A stretch of 64,000 nucleotides of DNA from Steromphala cineraria (taxonomy: Eukaryota; Mollusca; Gastropoda; Trochida; Trochidae). Below the pieces are notes generated by a model. That model searched no databases. It had not been told where the DNA came from and was given only the letters and a program-made list of their open reading frames with translations. Shown piece after piece: positions 11,316-25,293 of the stretch; position 1 is the first letter of the stretch, and every line of letters begins with the position of its first letter. The position numbers were made by a program, and so were the translations under genes. Location of the stretch: NCBI GenBank assembly GCA_916613615.1, contig OU744725.1:54499075-54563074 (forward strand), in the 5' to 3' direction.

Positions 11316-11779
11316 ACCTTGATCATTTGAGAAACAAAGATTTCATTTTCATAGTTTTATCGTTTAATTCCCGACAAAAAACATATAGTCGGTTCACTCA
11401 AAAAGCAAAAAATATTAAAGAAGGTTTAGCGTTCACTCTTTAGTTAACTGTTATACTCTATCCTAATAAACAAGTTCATTTAAGGCTCAATGATTGCAAC
11501 ATATGCGTTTTCTGGATTGTACTTAAAATACGAATTCCTCAGCTGTTAAAGAAAGACAAAGTTCTGGGGATAGCGAACTTCGTTATTGCAGTGATTGTAA
11601 TTTCGCAAAGGTACTAAACCCGTTATTTCAATGTAATAAAGAAAACTAGTATCGATTATTGAATCTCCATTTGTCAATATCTTAATTGCCTCTTTTAAAG
11701 TATTTCGTGCTTGTTGACATCAATATCCCTTATGAATTAACTCAACATTTGGTTAACTCAACAGTTAGTTAAACCCGTA

Positions 11780-14700
11780 CTACTTAGTTCTTCTTCTCTT
11801 TGTCCGGAGCGAGTCGAGCTGCTGTTTCTGTTGATCCAGCATTGCCTTCAGACGCTGCACTCGTTCGTTTAGTACCGGGCTGCCCACGGCTGGACCCGAC
11901 TTCCGCTCCGGACTATCCGAAGATTGGTCAGGCACTGAGGTAAAGTCTTCAGGACAGTGTGAATCGTCCGGTATAGTGAGGTCAGGTGATATACCTTGAA
12001 TCACGTCTGTCTTATGTTCTGATTGGTTTACTTTAGTTTCAGTGTCAGAGTCGGGGTCAACCTCAAGGTCAAGCCCCCAGTCGCATCTGTCCTCAATGTC
12101 CGACTCCCCTGTTACAGCATCTTCACCTACTTCCGCTTCCTCTAGCAGGCGCTCAACTTCCGTGTAACTGTCAACTTCCGGCACATTGGTATCGAGAGTA
12201 TTGAGCCTCTCCTCTGAATCATCATGTATCCCAAGATCCTCTTCTTCTAATTCCGGTGTTCTCACTTGATGAGGAGACTGTGAGCGGGGAGCCACAGGCG
12301 AACATCTTGCAAAGTTAAATTCGATCTCAGAATCAGAATCCGTATTCATATCCTTGATGAACGGTTCCTCAAGTTCAGTTTGGTTCAGCGAGGAACCTTC
12401 AGTAGGCATCTCTGTTTCGCACCAATCTGCAGACCTACCAGCATTCTCCTCCGCATCAAGTGGATTATTACTCTCTGACATCCTGTCTGAACACATATCT
12501 GTGCTTTGAATGGTTTCCTCGACCTCACTTGAGATGTTACTTTCTGATAACACGTTCTGGGGTTTATGCTGAACCTTATTTGATACGGTACTCTCTGAAA
12601 CATTGGCACACCTGTCTATGCTTTCATCTAACTCGCTTGAGATGTAACTCTCTGACAACGCTGATTCTGTCTCTGATGATGGGGACAGTAAGGATGCTTC
12701 AATTGGCTGAGTTAAGGACTGACTTGTATTCAAATCTTTGTTTACCAGTGACACGACGCTGGGTTGCTTAGATTGCTTGGCTGAAGATAAAGAATCAATA
12801 GGATTTGGCAGACGAATGATAGCACCAGTCACTGAGGGCATGTCACTTAGTGACTGATCTCTTGACGAGGAAATGTTTGCTCCAAGGCTGTGAGTATGGT
12901 CAGTCTGGACGAATTGAGGGCGAGGAATTCTTCCAAAGCTGCTTCGTCTGGCCTGTTTACAGTACTTGTGATCTATCATCAATTTCTTCTTCTCATCCTC
13001 GTAGAAAGGACAAGTCTGAATACAACTTTCTCTACACTTCCTCAAGAGGAACTTCTCTCGACAACGTTTGGAACACATGTCACCTTCCCGTCTGCTTTCC
13101 TTACTGTCATTTGCATTACTGCTGCCACTTTTCAGATGATTAAGAACCACAAAACAAGGATAAAACACTATCGGCTTCACAAAAGGCATTCTCCTACATT
13201 TTGGTCTTGGTTTATTATAAGAGGAGGTCTCTGAATCCTCAGTAATAAAACGCTTCGGAACCTTGCGCTTCCTCTTCACATGATCAGAACCTTCGCCAGT
13301 CTTCTGTTTTTCGTCTAATTCTTGTTTATCATCCAAACCAGCCTCTTCTTTTAACTCAAACTGCAAACTTGAATCTTCTATTTCCTTCAACACGTCAGTA
13401 GACGTATCTTGAAGACTTGTGTCAGTCAGTGTTGTGCTTTTACACAACACTCCTTCAGCTTCGGGATTAACCGGATTCTTATTCTTTGAAGTTGTTCCAA
13501 TGTCTATCGAACCTTCTAGTGGAGAAGAAGTTTGACTTAATTGGGAACTTTCATAATCTGCCTTTACTGTTTGTTTTGTGTCTATTTCTGATATGATGAC
13601 TGTTTCTTCAGCTGTTATGGACCTGACATCTTGAACGGTTTTCTTGTCTGTCTCTGTATTTACTCCTGCTGAGACTATCCCAGACTCCACGACTGGAGAC
13701 ATCTCTCTGTCAGGTCTGTTGGTGCACGACTCCACAACAACTTCAGATGACACAGCAGGCGGTATCAACTCTCGCTCACCCCTTTCTCTCAGACTTGTCT
13801 CAGGTGTGTTCTCCTTTCTTGGGAATTGAACTGTGGGCGGGCCACAAGAACTGTTATTTAAGGTTACGTTTTTCGCAGGTGGACTGCCCAACACAACTGG
13901 TAGAAAGAAGGAAGGAACCCCTGTCGGTACCATGGCAACAATTGTATTAGTAGAGGGAGGTACAATTGGTGATGCAGTTGCGTTTGAATTTAGCAATGGG
14001 ATATTGGGGTTCACATTATCTACTGGTTTAGGCTGTACAATCACAAACTGTCCCTCAGTAGATGTGGGTGTCTGCGCTGAATTAGGTACAAATGAGGTTC
14101 CTATCCTACTAAGTATTGGGTCGTTGTACTTCTGTCTGTTCATCAATGGAACTGTTATACCAACATCCTTTTGCGATTCTCTTATTTGCGGCTGAAAGGA
14201 ATTAAGCAAATTGTTTTGAAGAATTGGATGCGTAGACTTCGGAGAACTGTTTGTAGTTTTATTAAATGTTACATTGTTCTGATAAATCGCCCTGGGTACA
14301 TTAACTGGTGTTGATGGCACCGGAGGAAGCTGTACTGTGATGAAACGGTTTCCAGGGGAAACATGTCCTGCATTATGAACAAAACCAAAAGATCCCTGGG
14401 GTCGAGCAATCGGGAACCTGTTGTAAACCTGACGTGGGCGACTGGAGCTCTGCTGTCTGACTAAAGGATTGTTTGGGAGGAAAGGAGACACTGGGGTGCT
14501 GCTCCTCAGTATCACGTGACCGTGCTGACCCTGACCTAAGGAAGATCTAGGAAGGCCAGATGAAGGTTGAGGGGTTACTATACACGAAGGGTTAGCCTTG
14601 GCAGTTGATGACTCATGGTTGACTGGGAGAAGTTGAGGATTGATTGTTACGATTTGTGTATTTACAGGAGCAGAACACACATTGGATCCACTTGTCAGGG

Positions 14701-15928
14701 TGTTTACTTGTGCACTGTCTGTTTCATTGGTCTGGTCGACAGGTTTCTGACCCATTTTCGACTTAACAGAAGATAGAAACGTGGCGAGTGACTTTGCCTG
14801 CGACTCTGTGATAGTGGCAGATGGTTTCAACACGTCCTGAGGAACATCTAGCACCTGTTCCGGCTCGTTAGATTCCTGGCCTGCACTTGGTTGAAGGTCT
14901 TTATTGAGGAACACAATGACCTTACCATCAGGCCCAACTACCTTGATTTGCTTTTGCCTTTCAGGTTGTGACATCGTAGTGCCGTTGGATTTCTCTACTT
15001 TGGATTCTTCAACAGGATTCCGCAAATCTTCCACAAGCTTCAGGATTCCAGAACCGTCTTGCACTAAACATGCCCGGATATTCCTGGAGAGAAGATAAAT
15101 AAGTGAAATCTCTTGTGAAAATCAGTGTGCCAGTTCACATCGTATGTTCCCTTAGTTCCAACAGTTACTGTATTGTACAATATTAGATACATTTTTCTTG
15201 CTAAAAGGTTAGTCGATTGATAAACTCTTTTGAATATGCAAGTGTAACGGACCGGATGGGCCGTGTGATCGTACATGGTTTGGAGATAATTTTTCTCTAA
15301 AAACTTCGTCTTACTAGTGTGTATAAACCGATCCGGCCTTATCGAACCTTGGTTTTCTTGTGTACAACCCATTCTCATGAATTTTAAATTTCAAATTTCA
15401 ATTGCTAAACAATAATATTTCCATTTCTAATGGAAACTATGTGTAATGGATAACGACATAAATGCATTATATTTATTGCTCGTCCTCCTCGATAATTCGT
15501 TACATTGTAGGTTCATCCAAGGACGTTCTATTTACGTCCTTGGTTCATCAATCAATGAAGATCATACGGCACGAAGAGTCTAGCGCTGAAAATGTTTAAT
15601 CAACAAATAGCCCGTAAGAAATAAAAATATATGAGATCGGAACTAAGGGAGCACAAGCCTAGGGGAAACGTGATGTCTATTTTCAAGTTTTTTAACAATA
15701 ATGCAAACAAAACTTATCTCTTTTTGTTTTTTTTAACAGTTTTCAATCTTTGCTTATTTCCTTCACACATTAGAGAATTAATTTTAAATCAACGCTTAAT
15801 TTAACCTGTGGTTTAAGGAGGTCAAATCTTAACTGTTCACAGATAAATCACTAACAGTTAGATGAGTACTAGTATGCGAAAAACTTTTAATAACAAAGAG
15901 CATACCTTGTCTCGGAATCGTTCGCCAT
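11780..15928 (-). CDS. Disordered nuclear protein, LRIF1-like (tentative), array copy 2
   Basis: Second array copy of the two-exon gene: coding exon 1 at 15928-15906, exon 2 at 15083-11780, 1,108 residues, all splice sites kept. I noticed one coding difference from copies 1 and 3: A to G on the plus strand at 14721, giving Ile to Thr at residue 129. The frame is fully open, so nothing marks this copy as a pseudogene. Unlike copy 3, its upstream flank beyond the truncated B element is the ~171-bp repeat tract, so its promoter environment differs if control elements lie more than ~370 bp upstream. Confidence 0.85.
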
Positions 15929-16074
15929 TTACCAACAAGTCTCTCTCTGCAAACCAAAATAATGTTATCATAGTCACTAGAATAAAAGGGCCAACAACAT
16001 GTCAACGAATCATAAAAGGGACAAAAATATTAATGAAATAAATTCTAACAAGAAGACATGGTCATCAACGTCCC

Positions 16075-16299
16075 CATCCTGTCTCAGGGTACGAACGTTT
16101 CGCTAATTCCACTAATCTGTACCCTGGGCTCAGAAGCTAGATTCGTTCGGGCGGCCAATCAAATCATATTCTCACCACCTTCTCAATAAAATTTCAACGA
16201 GAAAATGATTTGATTGGTAATATCCCAAGTCGGGCCGCGCGAGCGAATCTAGCTTCTGAGCCCAGGGTACAGATTAGTGGAGTCAGCGTAACGTTCGTA
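16075..16299. mobile_element. Family B foldback element, truncated at the unit border (copy 2)
   Basis: Copy 2 equivalent of 6856-7080. The right inverted repeat again stops at GTTCGTA and joins the next unit. Confidence 0.88.
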
Positions 16300-17125
16300 T
16301 CACTGTTTTAGTCATGTTTCCAAAAATTAAAAAAATGTGATGGTCTAATCCTCAAATGGCACATCTAGTGATCATGGTTGATAAGTGTATGAAGTTTGGT
16401 GAAGCTAGCATGAATAGTTTGGGAGATATGCTCCAGGCAAAAGACTTGGTCGAAGAGTCACTGTTTTAGTCATGTTTCCATGGAAACCGCAAAAAAATAA
16501 AAATAATTTGTTGGTCTAACCCTTAAAAGGCACAACTAGGGATCATGATTGATAAGTGTATAAAGTTTGGTGAAGCTAGCATGAATAGTTTGGGAGATCT
16601 GCTCCGCACAAAACGACTCCCTCAAAGAGTCACTTTTTCAGTCATGTTTCCATGGAAACCGCAAAAATGAAAATACAGAAATAGTTCTAACCCTCAAAAG
16701 GCACAACTAGGGATCATGGTTGACATCTGTATGAAGTGTGATGAAGCTAGCATGCATAGTTTTGGAGATATGCTCCGCACAAAACGACTTCCTCAAAGAG
16801 TCACTTTTTAGTCACGTTTCCATGGAAACCGAAAAAATGAAAATTCAGAAATAGTTCTAAACCCTCAAAAGGCACAACTAGGGATCATGGTTGACATCTG
16901 TATGAAGTTTGATGAAGCTAGCATGCATAGTTTTGGAGATATGCTCCGCACAAAACGACTTTCTCAAAGAGTCACTTTTTAGTCACGTTTCCATGGAAAC
17001 CGCAAAAATGTAAATTCAGAAATAGTTCTAACCCTCAAAAGACACAACTAGGGATCATGGTTGACATGTGTATGAAGTTTGATGAGGCTAGCATGCATAG
17101 TTTTGGAGATCTGCTCCGCACAAAG
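16300..17125. repeat. ~171-bp tandem repeats, copy 3
   Basis: Copy 3 equivalent of 7081-7906. Confidence 0.93.
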
Positions 17126-17131
17126 TTTTGG

Positions 17132-17214
17132 GACGGACGGACAGACGGACAGACGGACGGACGGAAAGAATGAACGCTATATACCCCCGCTTACGCTGTA
17201 AGGCGGGGGTATAA
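17132..17214. repeat. (GGAC)n tract plus hairpin, copy 3
   Basis: Copy 3 equivalent of 7913-7995. Confidence 0.75.
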
Positions 17215-17283
17215 TAATGAAAAAGCGCGAAGGCTGAAAAACATCAGCAAAAATATCACAAAGATGTTAAAAACTTATATATA

Positions 17284-18169
17284 GTATTAAAATTTATAAC
17301 TTATTCAAAAGCTCGATTTCCTTAAGAAAATCTAAAATACGGTGTTCACCGAAGTGATAACAAAGTTGTGAAATGGAAATATTGGGGTAAAATGTTTCCC
17401 TGATTTGGGCTGTGTCCCAACACTCACACAATATGTGTTTTACAGTGAGGGGACATTGACAGGGTATACACATAGGGGGATCTTCCCCCTTTAAAAGATA
17501 AGAATGAGTTAAATGAGTATGTCCAATACGACATCGTCGAAGGACACAAGCTTCCTGCCGGGTAAAAGAGAAAAGAGATTTATAACCTTAATGAGGTTGA
17601 ATGGTACGAAGTTTGTTATGTTGTTGCTGGTCCCATTGGGACCTCCAACGCTGTTTAATGTAGGATTTAATAGCTGGTTTTGAATCTGTTTATGGAACTT
17701 TAGTTGGTGAAATAGTTTTGAAGTTTAAAGCTGCCTTCGCGGCTGTATCAGCTTTATTGTTGCCTCTGATACCCATAATATTATGGCTAGGAAGCCAGCA
17801 AAAGACAATGTCGCATTGAAGAAAGGTATTATGAAGTTTGAGAATATCTCTGATCACGGGGTGATCAGTTTTACAGTTTTTAATAGCCTGCAAACAGGAC
17901 AAGGAATCAGAGAAAATAATGTAATCATTTTGAGTTGAATTTTTGATGTGCTGAATGGCCTTCAGGATGGCCTTTGCTTCAGCAGTAAAGATACTGCCGC
18001 CGTCATGCAGCCTTGAAGCGTAAGTTGTTGAAGGTGTAACAGTTGCTGCTGCAACTGTAATGCCATCCTTAGAGCCATCAGTGTAAATTGCTTTGTAGTC
18101 TGAATAGAAATCGCGAAGCTCATTGAAAGCCTGCAGGAAGATTAATTGATTGGTATTAGATTTTTTTGT
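17284..18169 (-). pseudogene. LINE fragment with RNase H domain (copy 3)
   Basis: Copy 3 equivalent of 8065-8950, with the same stops. Confidence 0.85.
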
Positions 18170-18178
18170 GTGCTTAAG

Positions 18179-19017
18179 CTAAGATTAGGAGTCTAGCAAG
18201 GCCTACAGCTGCGTATCTTAAGTTTGTTCACTTGCTTGTGTATATTAGTGCAATTATCATGTTAATTGGGTTTCGTTTTGACGTCCGTAAAATAACTCAA
18301 TGAGCATTTACAAAGGATCACCAATTGTCCTTGTATAAAATAACCATTCACAAACCATATTTCGAGATCGTCTCGTCACTGGTGCTGAAGTTCGATATTT
18401 GGCACAGTTAGACTGATGGGGTTATATTTGTGAAATTCAGATTTTCTTAAATTTCAATTAGAATCGTCAATATAAACTTTGTACGAAAAACTTCAGCACA
18501 ATGACATTGCCTTAGTGCAAAGGAACACATACTTAGATCTAAAGCTTTGAATCACTTATGAAGGATTTTGTAGAGAAAAATGAAAAATGGTGTTTTCAAA
18601 ATGTTGACCCCTGGTCACTTCAATTCCCTGCCAAATTTGTGACAGTTATCTGTTAGGTATGACATACGAATATGTTAACGCAAACTGAATCTTAACTGAC
18701 GTAGGGAAATTTCAACATGATCTGTTTCGATTTTACAATGCTAGAATGCCTCAAATACATTCCAAATTACATGATACTTGTACTTGAATACGCAGGTAAG
18801 TGAACAAACTTAAGGTATGCAGCTGTAGTAGAGTGTCGCGTCAGCCGACCTTTCTGCGACCTATTGCCCTCCAACGTTATACGTGCAGACTATTGTGGCT
18901 TGGTAAGATGAGTTCTGTTGAGTCAATTCGATACATGAGCTGACGCGACCCTCTACTATGCCTTTCTAGACTCAGTATAGGAGTTAAACGGATAATATTG
19001 TGGCTAGGTTTAGACTG
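18179..19017. mobile_element. Family E foldback element with nested insertion (copy 3)
   Basis: Copy 3 equivalent of 8960-9798. The insertion occupies 18206-18825. Confidence 0.7.
18206..18825. mobile_element. Tc1/mariner-type miniature element (copy 3)
   Basis: Copy 3 equivalent of 8987-9606. It contains the A at 18655 where copy 2 has T. Confidence 0.8.
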
Positions 19018-19151
19018 CCCTAGGTACAATACCTCTGCATCTAAAGTCTGTCAGTCTTGATTTTTCTTCCCTTTGCTAGGTTTCAGCCTCATTTGTCATT
19101 AATCCTCCGTTGTACTACCCAGAAATAGGCCAATTTACGCTTTATGAGTAT

Positions 19152-19492
19152 TTAAAGGGACAGTAGCACGTTTTAAGGGGAATATAAGGGGAAGTCAGGA
19201 AAATAAAAACTAATCGTTCCAATTGAAAGAAAATGTATTCAGACTAGATAGAGCAGTGATAATTCAAATATAATATGTAAAGTTTAGCCATGTTATTGCT
19301 TTTTCTTACACAAAATGAATTAAAGGTGTTCACACAAAAATGGCAGCCAATGGACTTTATGTGAAACCTCATAATCTGTTCTCTGATTATGAATGGTTGG
19401 TTTGTGTTCTGAGAGTTTTAGTATTGATTTACAATTATCAGTGAAAATTTAAAAAAATAAAATTATCAAAAACCGTGCTACTGCCCCTTTAA
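19152..19492. mobile_element. Family A miniature element, copy 3 first
   Basis: Copy 3 equivalent of 9933-10273. Confidence 0.85.
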
Positions 19493-19554
19493 ACCTGACT
19501 GTGACATCACATCAGGAAAGTTCTTTACTGGATTAATGCAACTCTGATTTAGTT

Positions 19555-19918
19555 TTAAAGGGGCAGTAGCACGTTTATTGACAATTTTATATTTTCAATT
19601 TTTCACTGATAACTATAAGTTAATGCTAAATGTATTACTTTGATAGTATCATAAATTTCATAACACAAACCAATTATCCGTAGTCAGTGAACATAGTATG
19701 AGGATTCACATAAAATCCATTGGCAGCCATTTTTGTGTGAACACCTTTAATTCATTTTGTGTAAGAAAAGGAATCGCATGGCTTAACTTTACATTGTATA
19801 TTTGATTTATTACTACTCCATTTAGTTTTTATACATTGTCTAAAGATTGGAACCATTTTTTTTCATTTTCCTGACATCACCTTATATTCCCCCTAAAAAC
19901 GTGCTACTGCCCCTTTAA
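19555..19918. mobile_element. Family A miniature element, copy 3 second
   Basis: Copy 3 equivalent of 10336-10699. Confidence 0.87.
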
Positions 19919-20297
19919 AGCACTGCTTCTGGGATGAATCCTGTCATCTCGATGCTGAACGAAAAGCAAATGAAGACAAGCCTGTCATTTTATTAACAAA
20001 CGTCAATCAGAAAATCAATACTAAAACATATGAGGGAAAACAATTAAATAAAAAGGTTTTTCCTCCCCGTAAACCGAACATACAACTTTGTTTCCAGGAA
20101 TTCGAACTGTTTGCACTAAAAATTCCAATGTGGTTCCAGTATCACAATATAACACTTTTAATGCAACTCGGCATCAAATTACTGGGGCTTACAACGAAAG
20201 GCAAGTAGGGGCTTTGTGTAACAGTTTAGTAAAAACTGACCATAATGCGCTAGTGTACACATAAACCGAAAACGGAAAATCAACTTTAACCGTGATC

Positions 20298-20534
20298 CAT
20301 TCTGTCTCAGGGTACGAACGTTACGCTAACTCCACCAATCTGTACCCTGGGCTCAGAAGCTATATTGGATATAGCCAATCAAATCATTTTCTCATTTACA
20401 TTTTATCGAGAAGGTGGCGAGAAAATAATTTGATTGGCTATATCCCAAGTCAGGCAGCGCGAGCGAATCTAGCTTCTGAGCTTAGGGTACAGATTAGTGA
20501 AGTTAGCGAAACGTTCGTACCCCGAGACAGGATG
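20298..20534. mobile_element. Family B foldback element (copy 3, 3' flank of gene)
   Basis: Copy 3 equivalent of 1860-2096. Confidence 0.88.
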
Positions 20535-20998
20535 ACCTTGATCATTTGAGAAACAAAGATTTCATTTTCATAGTTTTATCGTTTAATTCCCGACAAAAAA
20601 CATATAGTCGGTTCACTCAAAAAGCAAAAAATATTAAAGAAGGTTTAGCGTTCACTCTTTAGTTAACTGTTATACTCTATCCTAATAAACAAGTTCATTT
20701 AAGGCTCAATGATTGCAACATATGCGTTTTCTGGATTGTACTTAAAATACGAATTCCTCAGCTGTTAAAGAAAGACAAAGTTCTGGGGATAGCGAACTTC
20801 GTTATTGCAGTGATTGTAATTTCGCAAAGGTACTAAACCCGTTATTTCAATGTAATAAAGAAAACTAGTATCGATTATTGAATCTCCATTTGTCAATATC
20901 TTAATTGCCTCTTTTAAAGTATTTCGTGCTTGTTGACATCAATATCCCTTATGAATTAACTCAACATTTGGTTAACTCAACAGTTAGTTAAACCCGTA

Positions 20999-23900
20999 CT
21001 ACTTAGTTCTTCTTCTCTTTGTCCGGAGCGAGTCGAGCTGCTGTTTCTGTTGATCCAGCATTGCCTTCAGACGCTGCACTCGTTCGTTTAGTACCGGGCT
21101 GCCCACGGCTGGACCCGACTTCCGCTCCGGACTATCCGAAGATTGGTCAGGCACTGAGGTAAAGTCTTCAGGACAGTGTGAATCGTCCGGTATAGTGAGG
21201 TCAGGTGATATACCTTGAATCACGTCTGTCTTATGTTCTGATTGGTTTACTTTAGTTTCAGTGTCAGAGTCGGGGTCAACCTCAAGGTCAAGCCCCCAGT
21301 CGCATCTGTCCTCAATGTCCGACTCCCCTGTTACAGCATCTTCACCTACTTCCGCTTCCTCTAGCAGGCGCTCAACTTCCGTGTAACTGTCAACTTCCGG
21401 CACATTGGTATCGAGAGTATTGAGCCTCTCCTCTGAATCATCATGTATCCCAAGATCCTCTTCTTCTAATTCCGGTGTTCTCACTTGATGAGGAGACTGT
21501 GAGCGGGGAGCCACAGGCGAACATCTTGCAAAGTTAAATTCGATCTCAGAATCAGAATCCGTATTCATATCCTTGATGAACGGTTCCTCAAGTTCAGTTT
21601 GGTTCAGCGAGGAACCTTCAGTAGGCATCTCTGTTTCGCACCAATCTGCAGACCTACCAGCATTCTCCTCCGCATCAAGTGGATTATTACTCTCTGACAT
21701 CCTGTCTGAACACATATCTGTGCTTTGAATGGTTTCCTCGACCTCACTTGAGATGTTACTTTCTGATAACACGTTCTGGGGTTTATGCTGAACCTTATTT
21801 GATACGGTACTCTCTGAAACATTGGCACACCTGTCTATGCTTTCATCTAACTCGCTTGAGATGTAACTCTCTGACAACGCTGATTCTGTCTCTGATGATG
21901 GGGACAGTAAGGATGCTTCAATTGGCTGAGTTAAGGACTGACTTGTATTCAAATCTTTGTTTACCAGTGACACGACGCTGGGTTGCTTAGATTGCTTGGC
22001 TGAAGATAAAGAATCAATAGGATTTGGCAGACGAATGATAGCACCAGTCACTGAGGGCATGTCACTTAGTGACTGATCTCTTGACGAGGAAATGTTTGCT
22101 CCAAGGCTGTGAGTATGGTCAGTCTGGACGAATTGAGGGCGAGGAATTCTTCCAAAGCTGCTTCGTCTGGCCTGTTTACAGTACTTGTGATCTATCATCA
22201 ATTTCTTCTTCTCATCCTCGTAGAAAGGACAAGTCTGAATACAACTTTCTCTACACTTCCTCAAGAGGAACTTCTCTCGACAACGTTTGGAACACATGTC
22301 ACCTTCCCGTCTGCTTTCCTTACTGTCATTTGCATTACTGCTGCCACTTTTCAGATGATTAAGAACCACAAAACAAGGATAAAACACTATCGGCTTCACA
22401 AAAGGCATTCTCCTACATTTTGGTCTTGGTTTATTATAAGAGGAGGTCTCTGAATCCTCAGTAATAAAACGCTTCGGAACCTTGCGCTTCCTCTTCACAT
22501 GATCAGAACCTTCGCCAGTCTTCTGTTTTTCGTCTAATTCTTGTTTATCATCCAAACCAGCCTCTTCTTTTAACTCAAACTGCAAACTTGAATCTTCTAT
22601 TTCCTTCAACACGTCAGTAGACGTATCTTGAAGACTTGTGTCAGTCAGTGTTGTGCTTTTACACAACACTCCTTCAGCTTCGGGATTAACCGGATTCTTA
22701 TTCTTTGAAGTTGTTCCAATGTCTATCGAACCTTCTAGTGGAGAAGAAGTTTGACTTAATTGGGAACTTTCATAATCTGCCTTTACTGTTTGTTTTGTGT
22801 CTATTTCTGATATGATGACTGTTTCTTCAGCTGTTATGGACCTGACATCTTGAACGGTTTTCTTGTCTGTCTCTGTATTTACTCCTGCTGAGACTATCCC
22901 AGACTCCACGACTGGAGACATCTCTCTGTCAGGTCTGTTGGTGCACGACTCCACAACAACTTCAGATGACACAGCAGGCGGTATCAACTCTCGCTCACCC
23001 CTTTCTCTCAGACTTGTCTCAGGTGTGTTCTCCTTTCTTGGGAATTGAACTGTGGGCGGGCCACAAGAACTGTTATTTAAGGTTACGTTTTTCGCAGGTG
23101 GACTGCCCAACACAACTGGTAGAAAGAAGGAAGGAACCCCTGTCGGTACCATGGCAACAATTGTATTAGTAGAGGGAGGTACAATTGGTGATGCAGTTGC
23201 GTTTGAATTTAGCAATGGGATATTGGGGTTCACATTATCTACTGGTTTAGGCTGTACAATCACAAACTGTCCCTCAGTAGATGTGGGTGTCTGCGCTGAA
23301 TTAGGTACAAATGAGGTTCCTATCCTACTAAGTATTGGGTCGTTGTACTTCTGTCTGTTCATCAATGGAACTGTTATACCAACATCCTTTTGCGATTCTC
23401 TTATTTGCGGCTGAAAGGAATTAAGCAAATTGTTTTGAAGAATTGGATGCGTAGACTTCGGAGAACTGTTTGTAGTTTTATTAAATGTTACATTGTTCTG
23501 ATAAATCGCCCTGGGTACATTAACTGGTGTTGATGGCACCGGAGGAAGCTGTACTGTGATGAAACGGTTTCCAGGGGAAACATGTCCTGCATTATGAACA
23601 AAACCAAAAGATCCCTGGGGTCGAGCAATCGGGAACCTGTTGTAAACCTGACGTGGGCGACTGGAGCTCTGCTGTCTGACTAAAGGATTGTTTGGGAGGA
23701 AAGGAGACACTGGGGTGCTGCTCCTCAGTATCACGTGACCGTGCTGACCCTGACCTAAGGAAGATCTAGGAAGGCCAGATGAAGGTTGAGGGGTTACTAT
23801 ACACGAAGGGTTAGCCTTGGCAGTTGATGACTCATGGTTGACTGGGAGAAGTTGAGGATTGATTGTTACGATTTGTGTATTTACAGGAGCAGAACACACA

Positions 23901-25147
23901 TTGGATCCACTTGTCAGGGTGTTTACTTGTGCACTGTCTATTTCATTGGTCTGGTCGACAGGTTTCTGACCCATTTTCGACTTAACAGAAGATAGAAACG
24001 TGGCGAGTGACTTTGCCTGCGACTCTGTGATAGTGGCAGATGGTTTCAACACGTCCTGAGGAACATCTAGCACCTGTTCCGGCTCGTTAGATTCCTGGCC
24101 TGCACTTGGTTGAAGGTCTTTATTGAGGAACACAATGACCTTACCATCAGGCCCAACTACCTTGATTTGCTTTTGCCTTTCAGGTTGTGACATCGTAGTG
24201 CCGTTGGATTTCTCTACTTTGGATTCTTCAACAGGATTCCGCAAATCTTCCACAAGCTTCAGGATTCCAGAACCGTCTTGCACTAAACATGCCCGGATAT
24301 TCCTGGAGAGAAGATAAATAAGTGAAATCTCTTGTGAAAATCAGTGTGCCAGTTCACATCGTATGTTCCCTTAGTTCCAACAGTTACTGTATTGTACAAT
24401 ATTAGATACATTTTTCTTGCTAAAAGGTTAGTCGATTGATAAACTCTTTTGAATATGCAAGTGTAACGGACCGGATGGGCCGTGTGATCGTACATGGTTT
24501 GGAGATAATTTTTCTCTAAAAACTTCGTCTTACTAGTGTGTATAAACCGATCCGGCCTTATCGAACCTTGGTTTTCTTGTGTACAACCCATTCTCATGAA
24601 TTTTAAATTTCAAATTTCAATTGCTAAACAATAATATTTCCATTTCTAATGGAAACTATGTGTAATGGATAACGACATAAATGCATTATATTTATTGCTC
24701 GTCCTCCTCGATAATTCGTTACATTGTAGGTTCATCCAAGGACGTTCTATTTACGTCCTTGGTTCATCAATCAATGAAGATCATACGGCACGAAGAGTCT
24801 AGCGCTGAAAATGTTTAATCAACAAATAGCCCGTAAGAAATAAAAATATATGAGATCGGAACTAAGGGAGCACAAGCCTAGGGGAAACGTGATGTCTATT
24901 TTCAAGTTTTTTAACAATAATGCAAACAAAACTTATCTCTTTTTGTTTTTTTTAACAGTTTTCAATCTTTGCTTATTTCCTTCACACATTAGAGAATTAA
25001 TTTTAAATCAACGCTTAATTTAACCTGTGGTTTAAGGAGGTCAAATCTTAACTGTTCACAGATAAATCACTAACAGTTAGATGAGTACTAGTATGCGAAA
25101 AACTTTTAATAACAAAGAGCATACCTTGTCTCGGAATCGTTCGCCAT
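20999..25147 (-). CDS. Disordered nuclear protein, LRIF1-like (tentative), array copy 3 (likely founder)
   Basis: Third copy: coding exon 1 at 25147-25125, exon 2 at 24302-20999, 1,108 residues, with the same protein sequence as copy 1. Its upstream side leads through an intact B element (25294-25533) into single-copy DNA. This is therefore the copy most likely to retain the original promoter. A possible 5' untranslated exon border lies just upstream of the start codon, at a TTTGCAG acceptor-like site (plus strand 25166-25167), so transcription may begin farther upstream. Confidence 0.85.
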
Positions 25148-25293
25148 TTACCAACAAGTCTCTCTCTGCAAACCAAAATAATGTTATCATAGTCACTAGA
25201 ATAAAAGGGCCAACAACATGTCAACGAATCATAAAAGGGACAAAAATATTAATGAAATAAATTCTAACAAGAAGACATGGTCATCAACGTCCC

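Larger units (their letters stand above)
7081..16299. repeat. 9.2-kb tandem array, copy 2 (complete unit)
   Basis: A full 9,219-bp unit. From its low-coordinate end it holds: ~171-bp tandem repeats, a GGAC/hairpin tail, a decayed LINE fragment, nested miniature elements, foldback element B, the 3' flank, the 1,108-residue gene on the minus strand, and a second B element cut at the unit border. Against copy 3 I noticed only two base differences, at 9436 versus 18655 and at 14721 versus 23940. The second changes one residue of the protein. Confidence 0.97.
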